Shown: positions 1 through 11,862, numbered from the stretch's first letter. The stretch is DNA of 64,000 nt from Lingula anatina (GCF_001039355.2 NW_019775777.1:63531-127530), one strand, 5' to 3'. Numbers and translations are program-made. The notes: generated by a model not told the origin, from the letters alone.

Positions 1-288
1 AAAAAAAAAAAGTTAGGGCCTCCTAATCAAGGATATTTTCATAGAATGCACTCAACCAAATGTGTGACCTATATTTTTTTTACTTTAGCCTTTATTTTAA
101 AAAGTAGTCAATATTGTGAAAACGATAAATCAAAGATAAAAATGTCCTTCCCAAACACTATTATGCAATTTTTCCTGATAAAAGTGTCAATTAAGTCAAA
201 ACCTAAAAATTCTTTTGGATTGTGGTGTCTGGTTCCAGAAATTACAAGTTTGTAAGTAGGAAAAATTTTAACTTTTCTTTAATTTTAG

Positions 289-417
289 GTCTGCAGACCA
301 AATGCCATCGAAGGGCCTGAAAGAAAGAAACCGAAAGTAGTGCCACAGAAATTTCAACACGATTGGTTAAGAGATTATTCTTGGCTCCGCTATGATAATG
401 AGGCAGATGCTTTATAA
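289..417 (+). CDS. possible terminal coding exon of an unrecognised gene
   Basis: A polypyrimidine tract and AG at 287-288 are followed by an open frame of 42 codons ending in TAA at 415-417. The peptide begins VCRPNAIEGPERKKPKV and contains a Trp/Tyr-rich stretch HDWLRDYSWLRYD. That stretch resembles the short conserved segment at the start of ZNF862/TTF-type zinc-finger and hAT-related proteins, but the frame closes where the zinc finger would follow, so this could be a cut-off relic. No upstream exon is visible because the window starts here. The acceptor and the residue composition are the only support. It could be a chance open frame. Confidence 0.3.
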   Translation, partial: VCRPNAIEGPERKKPKVVPQKFQHDWLRDYSWLRYDNEADAL

Positions 418-1343
418 AAAAATCATTTGCAACTGTATATACATACAGCCTATGTAAAGTTACTTTCAAAGTTGAATCAGTTCAGTTTGTGAACTTTAAT
501 AAAATACCAGTACAGACTAGCAGTGTATGTTTTTACGTAAAATATCATTTTTCCTGATCTCCCACTATTTCTCAAAATCTCCCCAACTTTTAAGCTCAGA
601 GGGGAGAATTCTCCCCCCTTTTTTGAGACCTTGGCAGAACCCTGTATGGTTTGGCAGTTATGGGGCAAACATTACTGAAATTCTGCAAAAAAATAAAAAA
701 TAAAATAAAATAAAATAAAATAAAATAAAAAAAAAAAACATAAATGTAAACTGATCATGTGAATTTTCGAAAGCAACCTGCTTCTTAATCAAACAAAGTC
801 ACTCAGTAAATTTAAAGTAAAACAAAAATACGGTTTGGGGCAAACGACATGTGCCAGACATTGATGGCAACAGCCACAGCAACGGCAACGACACAGACAG
901 ACAGACCAATCAGAATATATACACTGTGTCTGTACATATATAAAAAAATAACATGGAGGATTTACGAGATGGGAAATACCTTGCAAACATGCCTAACCAC
1001 CAAATCGTCGTTTTAAAGAAGCCGTCAGATTTTCGTTGGGATTCCAAAACCAGGGTAGTTTTTTTTTAATAAATGAGCCCATACCGATAGTACTGAAAAT
1101 CGATACAACATACGAAATAACACATTTCATTACTTACCTACCTGGCAAGTTATTAAAACTAAAACATTTTCAACACATCTATTTAGCGTAATACTGGTAT
1201 CTTCAACAAACAACTGGGCGTTGATATATTTCTTTTAGAAATAGTGCAATTCCGACGTAGGCTATCGTGTCTTCCTTACTTGCAATGATACTCTTTAACT
1301 GCCCAGACAGCACTAGAAACTAAAAGTTCAGAAATAAAATTAC
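418..1343. other. intergenic stretch with simple repeats
   Basis: No supported exon. It holds a (TAAAA)n run at about 696-737 and a CAGACA/GGCAAC-rich patch at 866-935. Part of this patch, ending in TGTGTCTGTACAT, recurs at 8130-8160 inside a MEP-1 intron, so the two are probably fragments of one dispersed repeat. Confidence 0.5.
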
Positions 1344-1370
1344 CTACTTCCGCCATGACAGGTGTTTACA
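1344..1370 (-). promoter_or_regulatory. candidate divergent start: ETS/YY1-like element with possible first exon
   Basis: On the minus strand an ATGGCGGAAG block (1347-1356) combines a YY1-like ATGGCGG and an ETS-like CGGAAG core. It is followed four codons later by a plausible splice donor, AG|GTAATT, at 1344/1343. This could be the start (Met-Ala-Glu-Val) of a divergent minus-strand gene, but no second exon was found in positions 1-1343. The forkhead-like TGTTTACA at 1363-1370 is in the same patch. Confidence 0.25.
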
Positions 1371-1539
1371 CAGGGCCTCATGGGAAAACAACTATTTTAC
1401 ACATTATTTCATTTCTATTGACGATTAAGTTAAAATATTTAAATTCATTAAGCTTTTTACCACAAAAATAATTTCCTTTATAGTGTAATCATCTTTTGAC
1501 TCCCCTTTCTTTTATGTGATCAATTATACGGAGTAAGTC

Positions 1540-1547
1540 GATAAACA
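1540..1547 (+). promoter_or_regulatory. forkhead (FOXJ1-type) site upstream of CFAP90
   Basis: GATAAACA, matching the forkhead core RYAAACA, lies 60 bp before the CFAP90 start codon. A second forkhead core, TGTTTACA, sits at 1363-1370. FOXJ1 is the known activator of motile-cilium genes, so the placement fits the gene. A short motif like this also occurs by chance. Confidence 0.35.
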
Positions 1548-1606
1548 CCGAGGATAGCCGATCTATGCAAACATAGAAACAAGCATCGACTCGGTCAGGC
1601 TTAAAA

Positions 1607-2589
1607 ATGTACGAGGAAGAAAAGGACGACAAGATAATCCGTGTGAGCACAGATACAGATGAATTTGTAATGAGAGGAAGACCATGTGAACTGTCAGCTT
1701 TTGCATTTGTACCAACGGAGAGAAATGTGCCAAAAGAAAGAACTTATTTCAACAGCGAGAGACAGGTGGGTCTGATGTTGTTTTCATTGGTTACAACATG
1801 GCCGCCGTCTGGAAATGCATCAATGTTTAGTCTGGAAACGTTCCGTTGTAACCCTGATCAGTTGATGAATCTACGAAACACATAAAACAATCATTCTAAC
1901 AGGACACTTTATTACCATATTGAAAGGTTAAAACCAGTGTGGTATTTAATTTAAACTAATAGAATAAAATGGCAAATGACGTATAATGCATATATGCCCA
2001 GTATACAGTGGCAGTGTATGGAAATTGATTTTCCGTATATTTCTCATTTCAGGAGAGGTATTCAAGCTCAACATATGATCGCTTATTTAGAAAACCAGAG
2101 CTGTACAACATGTACCTTCACAAGGATGACAGAGAACATGCCAAGTCACGAGGACTCACAGTCAACAATGAGGTCAGCTTTCAAGTCTTAAGTTCAGCAG
2201 TTAATACTTTGTTCAGTTGTCAGGACCTAACAGATTGTCCTTAACCAAACACCAGTGAAAGTTATGCTTGGCCAGTGATTAAAAAAATGTTTAGTTACCA
2301 GCCACTATTTTTGATTAGACACAAATAAAACACAATTGAGAAATCACCCCAAAAGCATTTTATAGTAATAATTTTTCTTTTTGTGCAGGCTTTAGAAAAA
2401 TGTCTTATCAATTTTTTTTCATCATTTTAGGAAAAAGTGAAAGTTGTCCCTACATTGTCATCTTCAGACTACGGTCATAGGTTAGATAACGAGTACGACC
2501 CTCCCGACAGAAAACATGTGAGGATAGGTCATGTGCAGTCAGAGTTCTACAGGAGAAATGATATCAATATAAAAGATGCCAAATACTGA
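1607..2589 (+). CDS. CFAP90: CFAP90 (C5orf49) homologue, three coding exons, complete
   Basis: Exons are 1607-1765, 2053-2172 and 2431-2589, all joined in phase 0 with GT-AG sites (CAG|GTGGGT, NAG|GAGAGG, GAG|GTCAGC, TTAG|GAAAAA), giving 145 residues. Human C5orf49/CFAP90 is about the same length. Family landmarks seen in order are a short acidic N-terminus, ELSAFAFVPTERN, ERTYFNSERQ, STYDRLFRKPELYN, LHKDDREHAKSRGL, VVPTLSSSDYGHRL and QSEFYRRNDIN. In the family the protein is an axonemal doublet-microtubule inner protein of motile cilia. There is no signal peptide, membrane segment or catalytic motif, as expected for a small structural protein. Forkhead-like sites lie just upstream. The gene converges on the MEP-1-like gene. 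Confidence 0.88.
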
Positions 2590-3593
2590 AACATAGGGAT
2601 TAAATATTGAGGCATCAAACTTCTGCAATTGAAGAACAGTGCATCAGTAGTCACAATAATGTGCACATGACCAGATCTTAATTTTCAAAGATTTCTGCAT
2701 TGTATTTCATCATTTTACCATCTTCCATCTCATATTTCATCTCTCAAATGAATGACTGACAATGGCACACAATGTGATTAGCCCAAAGAGTTACTTACCA
2801 TTATCTCCCAAACAGTAAGCAGATGATGTGCTATGTAGTCGACATGGAATAGCCATTTACATGAGGCATTTTTGTTTGAAAAAGAAGGGAACACCCATGC
2901 CTTGTAGCTGTGGTACCAGACTGACTACTACAAGATAAGGTGCCCAAGTGCGCCGTGTTGAGGATCGACCAGAAATTATAACTGTGACAGTTGCCTCAGA
3001 AAGGCTAACAGATCAGCCAACTAGAGTGCCTTCATGAAGTGAAAATTGGTTGGCCTATATGTTTTTCTTTTAGGCCTTATTCCCAAAGGGACTATCTGTC
3101 TACGTGGATGGACCCAACTCTGTGGGGACTCTTGCTGAATGCAGTCAGTTTAGCATATGAAAGTGTTTCCACCTTGCCTTAGTAGAATACAGAAAAGGTG
3201 GTGATTACAAAAGGAAACGAGACCTGTCATTCAGTTAAGCTGATTGCAATCAGCAAGAGTGCCAACAGAGTTGAGTCAACCAAGGTTGACTTATGGTATC
3301 TGTGGGAATGGGATCTTAGTGAAACATGGTTCCAGAGCTTGAAACAAAGAACAGTCTTTGTACCAATTGACAATTGTATCTGCATAATACAGTCATTACA
3401 CCAACTTGATTTAGGAAGATTAAAACTTTTCACTCCCATTTTAATGGCAGGTCTTGACGTTTTAAATATGTAATGACAGTTATGGATTTCCTCTTGTTCA
3501 TTGTAAAAGTTTATTGTACTCAAATACTTCAGAACCATTGTACAGAATTGTAGTTAGAATTTTGTGGTGAGGTATTTTCCTGCTGCAAATAAA
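2590..3593 (+). other. likely 3' UTR of CFAP90 with poly(A) signal
   Basis: The thousand bases after the CFAP90 stop contain no conserved coding frame. An AATAAA hexamer at 3588-3593 is the best candidate poly(A) signal. The 103-codon minus-strand frame at 3227-3538 has no recognisable content and is treated as chance. Confidence 0.4.
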
Positions 3594-3866
3594 GAACTGT
3601 TCATTTCCAGTCAAATTAGTTTTACCAGTCTGCACTGATAAAGGTGTGTGCACACATGACATCAGTAGCACTTGCTAGAGTTGAATTCAATTTTAATGCA
3701 CAAACTGAAGTTGTTTCAATTATTACACAATTAACACATATCACAATCTTATCAACACATTTTCCAAGTCTGAAAAAAACTCGATATTGACTGATGCCCA
3801 ATACATCTGAAAGAAGTGGTTTTAAACTTTGCTTTCGGCAGAAATTGCAAAATTGGAACTCCTAGG

Positions 3867-4078
3867 GCGTATTCCCAGTCATTTAGATCGATCTATCCCC
3901 ATGGGGAGTCTCATTAGATTACTGTCAGATAATCCGGCTTAAATGTCCGTCCCGCCTACTACAAGCTTTAAGGGGGAAATTAACTTTCGTGCCCGCTCGG
4001 CTGACAGCTATTTAGTGTGAACCCCTAGGGAGTTAAGTCGATCTAGTTTGGATCGATCTAATCTCTGGGAATGGGGTC
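3867..4078. mobile_element. MITE, GATCGATC family, copy 1
   Basis: About 210 bp with inverted ends. The left end reads ATTCCCAG..ATTTAGATCGATC and the right end is its imperfect inverse ending CTGGGAATGGGG. The interior shares the AAATGTCCGTCCCGCCTACT-type block with copies at 49665-49849 and 58111-58320. No coding capacity. Target duplication could not be fixed with confidence. Confidence 0.7.
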
Positions 4079-4125
4079 CTACACAACAACAAAAATTGTA
4101 ACACGAATCAAAATGTATGCAACTT

Positions 4126-5459
4126 TTTATTATAAATATTGAATTCAATCTGATAATACATTCTTCAAAAGGTACACCTGTCACACAACAACAGCAACTG
4201 CTATCTTAATTATAGTTAAAGCACCTTACAGATCAGAAACAATCATTACATTTACATTGCACTTTAATCATGAACTACTACAACCTGATTCTAACAAAGA
4301 CCAGACGAGAAAAGACATTAGTCCAAACTGCCTGCTTTTTTCACTGTTACTAAAGATTTCATAAATTAACCAGTATCTTAACTCGAGTTAAAAATAGATC
4401 CAGCCTCCTCTCCGGTACACAAAAACATGGATATCCTCCAAAGGGAGAAAATTCTGTAAGAGAACAATACACTGTAACTTAGCTAAACAATAACCATCTA
4501 CTGTGAATAACGCTGTCAGACCTGACAACAACAAATTCATAAATTTGCCAATAGCAGTGCTGAACTTTTACCAAACTTCATCTAAACTCCTTAGTTCAAA
4601 AATAATTCTGAATACAATATACCTCCTTTGTATATATTCAGCACAGACTTTAAACAAACTTAGTCTGAGCATACATATCTCACTGTCTGTTCCTTAAACA
4701 TTTGTCAGAACACCATTTTGGGGGGGGGGGACAGGGGAGTTTCGGGTAGGATAGTACACTGGTAACAAGAATTTCTCCATACAGTGCAGGCACTTTCATT
4801 ATTAAAAAAAAAAAAAACATTCTGTATGCGTATATAGACTCCTGACACAGGTGTCAACTGGCCTTCTTCATTTTCAATTAATAATCATAATTGAGAAACA
4901 TTTGTACACATTAATATGTTACAGTGATGCGTTTTCTATGGATTTTACTTTCTTCAGATTTTCCACAGATGAATATGTAGAATACTTGCTCACTACCGAG
5001 GTCCAAGTACAAAGACCAATGGACACTCAAGTTGAAAACTATTTATTTTTTCTTGACATTGTTTATGAACCTACTACAATATTTATGCGGTCTTTAAAAA
5101 TGTGCTGAAGTTTTAAAGTTTAGGGAAATTTTCTTTAAAATCCCAAAAGCTAAATTATTCTTTGGAATCAATAAGAAAACTGAAGTAAAATGGACAAGGC
5201 GATTTTCCATCATTTCCAATCTAACGCAATTCTTTATAATTATTTGTTTGGCAGAACACTTTCCTACAATAATGCTGCTAGTCTTATAACATTTGTGAAA
5301 GTTAACATTCTCTCACATTTATATGTTAAACTTTTTTTTTACGAGCAAGTTTTCTCATGGCAGACTTTTAATCAAATGACAATTTCTTAGATGGTAATAA
5401 TATACAATCTCCAATAAATACAATAAACTGCATTTTATGCTCCATCTATGTAAATAATT
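4126..5459 (-). other. likely 3' UTR of the MEP-1-like gene
   Basis: AT-rich non-coding sequence after the minus-strand stop codon. A minus-strand AATAAA (TTTATT at 4126-4131) lies at its far end and a second sits on the stop codon itself (5458-5463). It contains a poly-G run near 4720-4729 and short poly-A tracts. The exact end is not determinable here. Confidence 0.35.
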
Positions 5460-5495
5460 TTATTCCACAACTACAACATCATCTTCAAGAGCAAC
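5460..5495 (-). other. C-terminal SUMO-interacting-motif-like segment in the MEP-1-like protein
   Basis: The protein ends in ALEDDVVVVE, an acidic pair followed by four valines. This matches the hydrophobic-core-plus-acid form of a SUMO-interacting motif. A second candidate, DEFIIVQNSDTDDSE, is encoded in exon 4 near 8862-8906. Function is inferred from motif shape and from the known SUMO link of MEP-1. Confidence 0.45.
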
Positions 5496-7828
5496 ATCAT
5501 TCCTGGGGATACTGCCGTTGTCCTTAACAACAGCGTTACCCACATCAATCTCCTTAGAAAGTCCACTAATTCCATACTTCTCCAGAACCCTACGTGATAA
5601 CCTCTCTATTTTGACATGACACTTCTTTGTGTGCCCCATGAGGTGGATTCTGTACGCCTTCCCCTCATAGCACCGACCACATAAGTTACACCGCACCTTT
5701 TCGTGCAGGTCCAACATATGCTGTCTGAGGGCCGTAGTGGACAGTGCCCCAAAGCCACACTTGTTACACATGAAAAGCTTCTCCTTGTGGGCCAAGAACA
5801 AATGGTAGCCCAGCTCATCCAGAGAGTTGAACTTCACTGAGCAGTGGCGGCATCCTAACCCACCGTGTTTCTCTCCGAAATGATGGTAGTACTCCTGCAC
5901 ATTGGCAAAATTGCTAATACCACAGGTTTTGCACTCATAGGGAGTATTCTGCGTCATGACACGAGGACTGGTCGTGGGTTTCCCTTTTGGGACAGCCTTC
6001 TTCCTGGATGCTGGAAGAGTGGCGAACGCGGGAGTTTTCTCGATTCTATCTCTGGCCACAGCAGCTGTTCTGACCTCTGCAACCATTTTCATTGGCTGTA
6101 AACTCAGTCCGTGGTACTTCGCCATGTGAGATTCAAGGTCTTTTTCACACGTGAATGTCTTACCGCAGCTCACACAGCGGTTGATTTCCACCAGGTTTAA
6201 GAAGTTCAGGCCGTGGGCAGTTTCCAGGTGAGTGACTAACTGTTGAAAGCTCCTCTTGCAAATGAAACACTCGTTCTGGAAGTGAGTTTTGGAGTGGCGG
6301 TTCCAGCCCTGTGATGTCCAAAATGTTGCCATACACACAGCACAGGTCAGCGGAGGACTCTTGTACTTCTGGAAAATATCCGGTGACATGTTGATCTGGT
6401 GAGCGTAATAAAAGTGAACTCGCAATGCATCTCGATTCATGACAAAGCCGTCACAAAGTTCACAGACCTCGTAATCTTTCTTGGAAACCTTTGGAGCAGT
6501 TGGCCCATTGACATCCACTGAAGATCCAGACCGTTTCAAAATCTGCGAAATGGCAGATAATCCTGGTGACAACTTTGGTCCATCAGGCTGAGCAGCATAC
6601 ATTTGAACAGGAGTAGGTGGCGCTGTTGTCTGTTTGGGATGTCCCACAATGGCAGAAATTGGGCGCGAGGATTGGATGGCTTGGGTTGCAGCATGCATAG
6701 GAACCAGCCCCACGCTGGTCCACACGTAGATCTGGCCATTGAGATTGAAGGTCTGCATTCCCGCTAAATGTTGACTAGGAGAGAGTCCTGGTTGGGGCCC
6801 TGGTGTCCTGTTCTGTTGCGCAGCGTTAGGTTTGTTTCCAGGGAGAAGGGACACTGGTGGGGCAGGTTTGGGTTTTGGTGGCGGGGGCCTCTTTACCTCC
6901 ACACTCAGAGAGTGGTGCAGAAAATTGTTGGTGGGAGCCAGGTTTTTGGCAATGTCGAACCGTCTCCTGCAGCCTATCTCGTGCTGCATTAAGCGGTTCT
7001 TGTGATTTTGTTCATAGAAGCATAGCGTGCATTGATGAAAAAGAGGTCTTGGGACGAAGCGCGCATTTTTATTGTGATTTCCTTTCATGTGATAGGTGAA
7101 AGCTATGGGCTGGCGGCTGTGGAAGTCACAGAAGGAACAAGTCATCTTATCTGCCTCCATGTGGGGATACTCCATGTGATGTTCTAGAACATTCTGGGAT
7201 TCTGTTTTGAAGTTACACTTGGAGCATTTCAAATTTTTATGGTGCAGGGATTCATTTTTTTCCAGCAAAACTGAGTGTTCCTTTTTCATCTTCTCAAGTT
7301 CCTCTTGTTCCTTTTCCTCCAATTTGTCCTCTTTCAGGCGTTTCGTCTGCACACGAGCGAGACTTTTATAAGTCTTTTCCTTCACTAGATCAAGACCAAT
7401 GTTGAACAGAAATGCACCAACTAGCCCTACCATGCTCTTGGGTGCCTCCCCATAGAAGTCCGGCTCCTTTACAGCTGGGGTCTGTTTCTGCTGAGAAGTG
7501 TTGAAGGATGCCACTGGGGGCGCTGCACCTGCGCTGGTGAGAGCCTTTAAAAGGGGTCCTGCAGATTTTGATGTCACACTGGTGGGCGTGGGCGATCCAT
7601 TAGCTCTTGGGGCACTGGCTTGACTAGCACCTGGGGACCCACCACTAGAGGGAGATACTGATGATGGAGTGTGGATCTTTGGCGCAGAGGGGCTTTCCTG
7701 TTAAAGAAAAAAATGTGGATGCATAATGTTATGTAGACTGTAAATATTAACTAAGACTAAACGAGCAGTTTAACTGAAACTGGTAAAGGTGTCTTTACAC
7801 ACCTCCCCCCCCCCAACGCGCGCGTGCG

Positions 7829-7860
<32 letters not shown>

Positions 7861-10504
7861 AAAAAACTCCGACAAATTGTTAGAAATNTTTCCTTAAAAT
7901 GTGTTTACAGGGTTGCATATATGCTGAAAAGTGAAAAAACAGCATAACTTCTACAATAATGGCCCGATTATGCTGATTTTCGAACTTGACCTGCGTTTTA
8001 TGAATATTCATCAGCTCTGTAAATATAAAGCCAAAAAGTAAAACTGCCCTCCACTTATCGTGTTTACAAGGAAAGTGCACGGCGGCGACGGCGACGGCGA
8101 CGCCGGCGACGATAGACGCAGGTGATGGCAATATGTACAGACACATCTGTGTCTGTACATAAAAACTAGAAAGACAGGGCTCAGGGACCATATGGCAGGG
8201 GCTCTAGGAAAAACACCAGGAAACATCTAGAGATCTAAATAAAATTGGAATATTTATACTCTAGACTTTTACCCGAGATAATTTTTCACATTCTTCACCG
8301 AAGTCAACAATTCTAAATCCAGTCTTTCATTGCCAAGAGGAGCCTAATCTACCCACCTGTGCTGCCATCTGTCCCACCGTCTCCTCCACCAGGTCCTGTA
8401 GAGTAGAGCCATCTAAAAATACACAAATCATCATTAAGACACGATTTATGTTTTCACTGACATGCCCACCATATCATACAAAGGATTTAAAACTTTATTG
8501 CTTTAAATGAATGCCATGCAAATGTTTTATGTTTATCAAGATGCAAAATTAATTGTATTCTTTTGTGGAAAATATCAATCTAAAGTTTCAAAATTCATTC
8601 ATATACATATATATAAAAAATTTGTGACCTTTTACTTTAAAATATCCCGTAATTAAATCAACTTTATCAAAATAAAAAAAAAATCCAGATGCCCAACCAA
8701 ATTACAGCATACTCCAGGACAGAAACATTAATTAGTAAGCCAATGGAAAAACAGCCTTAGCAGCCACGTGGAAATAATGAAAAAATGATATAATGCCTAC
8801 TTTTTTCCTTTTCACCATTTGTACTTTTGGTGGGTTCTCCAGTTTCCATTTCTGTCTCACTGTCATCAGTGTCTGAGTTCTGGACAATGATGAATTCATC
8901 TGTGCTCTCAACAATCTTCCCCGAAACAGAGCTGAAGTCTTGTTTTTTCCCTTCAGGGGCAGATTTGCTTTCATGCAACTGAGTAGGGGAGTCAATTTCC
9001 ATTTCTTCAACTTCTTTTACAGGACTTGTTCTGGCTTCCTGGTTTTCTACTTCTGTCCCTTGATTAAGTTTCATCTCTCCACCTTCTTTCCTTTTACTGG
9101 CTGTTTTTATTTCAGCACCACAAGGATCACTTTTCTGAACCACATCACTGGCATCAGAGCCATTCAGCTCATTTTCAAGTTCTTCAGATTTCCCATCACC
9201 AAGTGTACTTTCATCTTGAGCAACTACATTGTCATTGAGATTGCTGAATTGAGCACTAATACCGTCTGGACTGGACACATTCTCAGAACTTTTCTTGGTT
9301 TGCTGAGGACCTGATATGTCAGTGGAAGAGGGACAGTCAGATTGGCCATTGTTGACTGGTATAGAAATTTGACCATTGTTGACTGGTATAACAGCAACAG
9401 TTTGGCTATTGATGTCTGGTGTAGCAGTTTTGCTATTGTTATCTGGTATAACAGTTTGGCCATTATTGCCTGGTATAACAGTTAGGCCATTGCTAGCTGG
9501 TAAAGCAGCTTGGTCATTGTTTTCTGGTATAACTGTTTGGTCACTGTTGACTGGTACAAACTGGTTAGTTTCCATAGGTTCATCTGTCACTTCTGCTTCT
9601 CCATTTACATCCTCCACCACCGTGTGAGAATTAGTAGAACCATTCATTTCTATACCCTTCTGCAAATATATGAAATGATTCTTAATACAACAACAACAAA
9701 ATCCCCAGCACTGGTCTTTGTACTGCACAGTGGATGTGGAATAATTTTTTTTTGGTTTTGAATACTTAATTGCTATACAAGAAATGACTCAAACTAGAAC
9801 ACAAGTGCAGTTAACACATCAATATTTCAGTTTCATTCATCAACATTGTTTTGGGTGGCAGAAATGTCCTTTTTCAGTATTCAACAGCAGTATCTTATAA
9901 TTTACCAATAAAACAAAAATTGGGCTTTTTGAAATACAAATACCTCTGTGGATGTCTGCTTAACTTGTATCTCTGGCACCTCACAATTTTCAGCATTTTT
10001 TTCCTCTGCAGATCCATTGACATGAGCGCCATCTAGTTTTGTGCAGCTCTCTAGATCCTGGAGGTAACAATCACCCATGTTATAATTAGCAAAAACCAGT
10101 GAAATAAAAACAAATACAACTCTAATAAAATATCAGTTCTATAACCAATTGTATGCTCTGTCGTCATTTTCAGAAACTCAAATGAATAACTGTGCTATTG
10201 CCCTTGCCATAAGTCAGTTGACACACCATACACACCTATCTCATTTGGCAGACTTTAACATACTTTTGCGCTTCAACCTCGATGAGGACATAATTTGGGG
10301 TTTGTTAAGTTGTAAGAAATGGCTCAGTGCCTTACAAGCAGGGATCTTGAGGTGGCTTATAATATAGCAGAAAACCACCCAAAGAAACAGATCTCCTATT
10401 TAAATACATAATATAAAAGGGAAAAAATCTGTTACCTGTTCCTCACTGCCACTGGTGCCCCATGTTGTTGTTACACTTTCACCATCACCTGGTCTCATCA
10501 TCAT
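5460..10504 (-). CDS. MEP-1: MEP-1-like multi-zinc-finger corepressor protein
   Basis: Minus-strand coding exons are 10504-10436, 10057-9944, 9659-8801, 8412-8357 and 7697-5460. Phases agree at every junction, giving about 1111 residues. The start is Met-Met-Met-Arg-Pro in exon 2, nine bases after an acceptor; the upstream exon is untranslated. Eleven Cys/His fingers lie in three clusters, at residues of roughly 524-609, 778-895 and 955-1055. The cluster with HMEYPHMEADKMTCSFC and FHQCTLCFYEQ, and the cluster VCELCDGFVM..LTCAVCMATFW..CFICKRSF, follow the layout I know from arthropod MEP-1. In flies and worms MEP-1 partners Mi-2 in SUMO-dependent gene silencing in the nucleus. A short lysine/glutamate-rich coiled-coil-like stretch (about 475-515) precedes the first finger, and a Pro-rich linker follows the first cluster. 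Family call is by remembered pattern, not by alignment. Confidence 0.7.
8083..8112. repeat. (GGCGAC)n short repeat in a MEP-1 intron
   Basis: GC-rich hexamer repeat GGCGAC, about five imperfect units, standing out from its AT-rich surroundings. It is followed by the TGTGTCTGTACAT patch that recurs near 925-940. Confidence 0.6.
9346..9560 (-). repeat. in-frame ~30-bp coding repeat in MEP-1 exon 4
   Basis: Exon 4 encodes about seven tandem decapeptides of the type NNGQTVIPxN, with variants SNGLTVIPGN, INSQTVAVIP and NNGQISIPVN. This is a coding minisatellite in a low-complexity, acidic, disordered N-terminal region. Repeat number is likely to vary between alleles. Confidence 0.75.
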
Positions 10505-10513
10505 GCTTTACAC
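10436..10513 (-). other. exon 2 of the MEP-1-like gene (start-codon exon)
   Basis: Acceptor TTTCAG|GTGTAAAGC at 10514/10513 and donor GAACAG|GTAACAG at 10436/10435. The first ATG is at 10504-10502. The nine untranslated bases before it imply an upstream 5' UTR exon, for which the patch at 11660-11740 is the best candidate. Confidence 0.65.
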
Positions 10514-11659
10514 CTGAAACAAGAAGATATATTTACTTTTAGGAAGTCAAGAAAATTAAAATATCAAGCAACAACAAGCAAGTCAAGCTTTAAACTAGAA
10601 ATCAAACTGTTTTTACCCTGAGTGTCAGAGCACAGTAAAAGCTACTTGTTAAATATTAAATATATCTTGTGATGGAGTCGCTTTTACTAGTATTGCTGAT
10701 ATGGCTTATATATGAAATCAAGATCGAGCTGGCAATACTGGAATCTAGAACCTAGGGTAGCTGTTTTGAGCTTTAAGCAAACTCTAAGGCAATGCCTATT
10801 GGTGTTTTTGATATCCTGACCACCATCAGTTACAACACACCTGCCACAGCCTTCATACCACACCAGAATTTATAAAATATAACACTGAGAGAAGAAACCA
10901 AAAAACAGTAACTTTATGACTTCACTGGCTGTATAATTCAATGCCGATGGAGCTTAAGATGACTATAATTAATTCCCTAAGGAACCCCATAAGCTTTACC
11001 ACAAAAATCAATTTTTCAAGTCCACACCTTATACATATCATGATCTGGTAGTCTGTTCTGGCTATCAAGGGGAGACTATAAAGCTGAGTTTTCATAAATG
11101 GCCAAATTCTGATTTGACCAACTTGGCAGGACAGGTACTGGTTTTTGAGGATGGCCAACTGGCCAGACACTACTATTAACAATGACTTGGAATATATCAA
11201 TAATGTCAGATATCAGCAAAAGTCAAAGTAGCAATGACTGACATTTACTATCTCTTTCAGCTATCACATTATAGTAAAATCATTTCACTGACTGCCAACA
11301 CTGCTTTCTGCGCCCCCCCCCCCTTTCCCTCACATCCCCATTAATTACAGCACTGCAAATAATTAGTATTCGCCGGTTGAGATAACAGCCACGCTTGCAA
11401 CTAATCGACATTGTCCTGATATGCTAAGAAACATAAATAGGAAAAAAAAAAGCTGAGCAGAATTATTCTTATTCTTCTAACATAAAAATGCAATCGATTC
11501 GCGAGCGCCACCTAGGACAGACAGGCCCGACATGAATTTAACCCACTTCCCGCCATTCACAAACACGCATTAGCGATATTATCTACAGGCGTCGCTTTCT
11601 TTATTTCTAAGCTTAATTTTTCCGACTGTAAGCATTCAGCGATTACTCATCCTACCTAC

Positions 11660-11862
11660 CGACAGCAGACTAAATTGAAAACCTGCTGCAATCACTTTCC
11701 TTGCATGTACCGCACTCTTTGTTTCTCAGGCTTGGTGGAAAAATGGCGATCATGTCACGTGATGAATGACGACACACGGCTGACCCCGAACTTGTAATAA
11801 CAGGAAGTGAACTTTATTACAAATGAGAACGAGATTTTTCTAGCACAAGATGGCGCATGCGC
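11660..11862 (-). promoter_or_regulatory. promoter and untranslated exon 1 of the MEP-1-like gene
   Basis: Reading the minus strand: an NRF-1-type palindrome GCGCATGCGC (11853-11862) overlaps a YY1-type CAAGATGGCG (11846-11855), and an E-box TCACGTGA is at 11755-11762. A candidate noncoding exon ends at a donor GTCG|GTAGGTAGG near 11660. The combination is typical of a housekeeping animal promoter. The whole block is repeated in the duplicate copy, with the NRF-1 site at 17294-17303. Confidence 0.5.

Noticed and set aside
985-1053. Plus-strand frame MPNHQIVVLKKPSDFRWDSK
   Set aside because: It looks protein-like and ends at a possible donor, but there is no downstream exon before the unrelated CFAP90 start and no acceptor or family match.
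3227-3538. 103-codon minus-strand frame in the CFAP90 3' UTR
   Set aside because: No recognisable content; antisense to transcribed sequence.
5606-7099. Several 60-80-codon frames overlapping MEP-1 exon 6
   Set aside because: Shadows of the zinc-finger coding frame.
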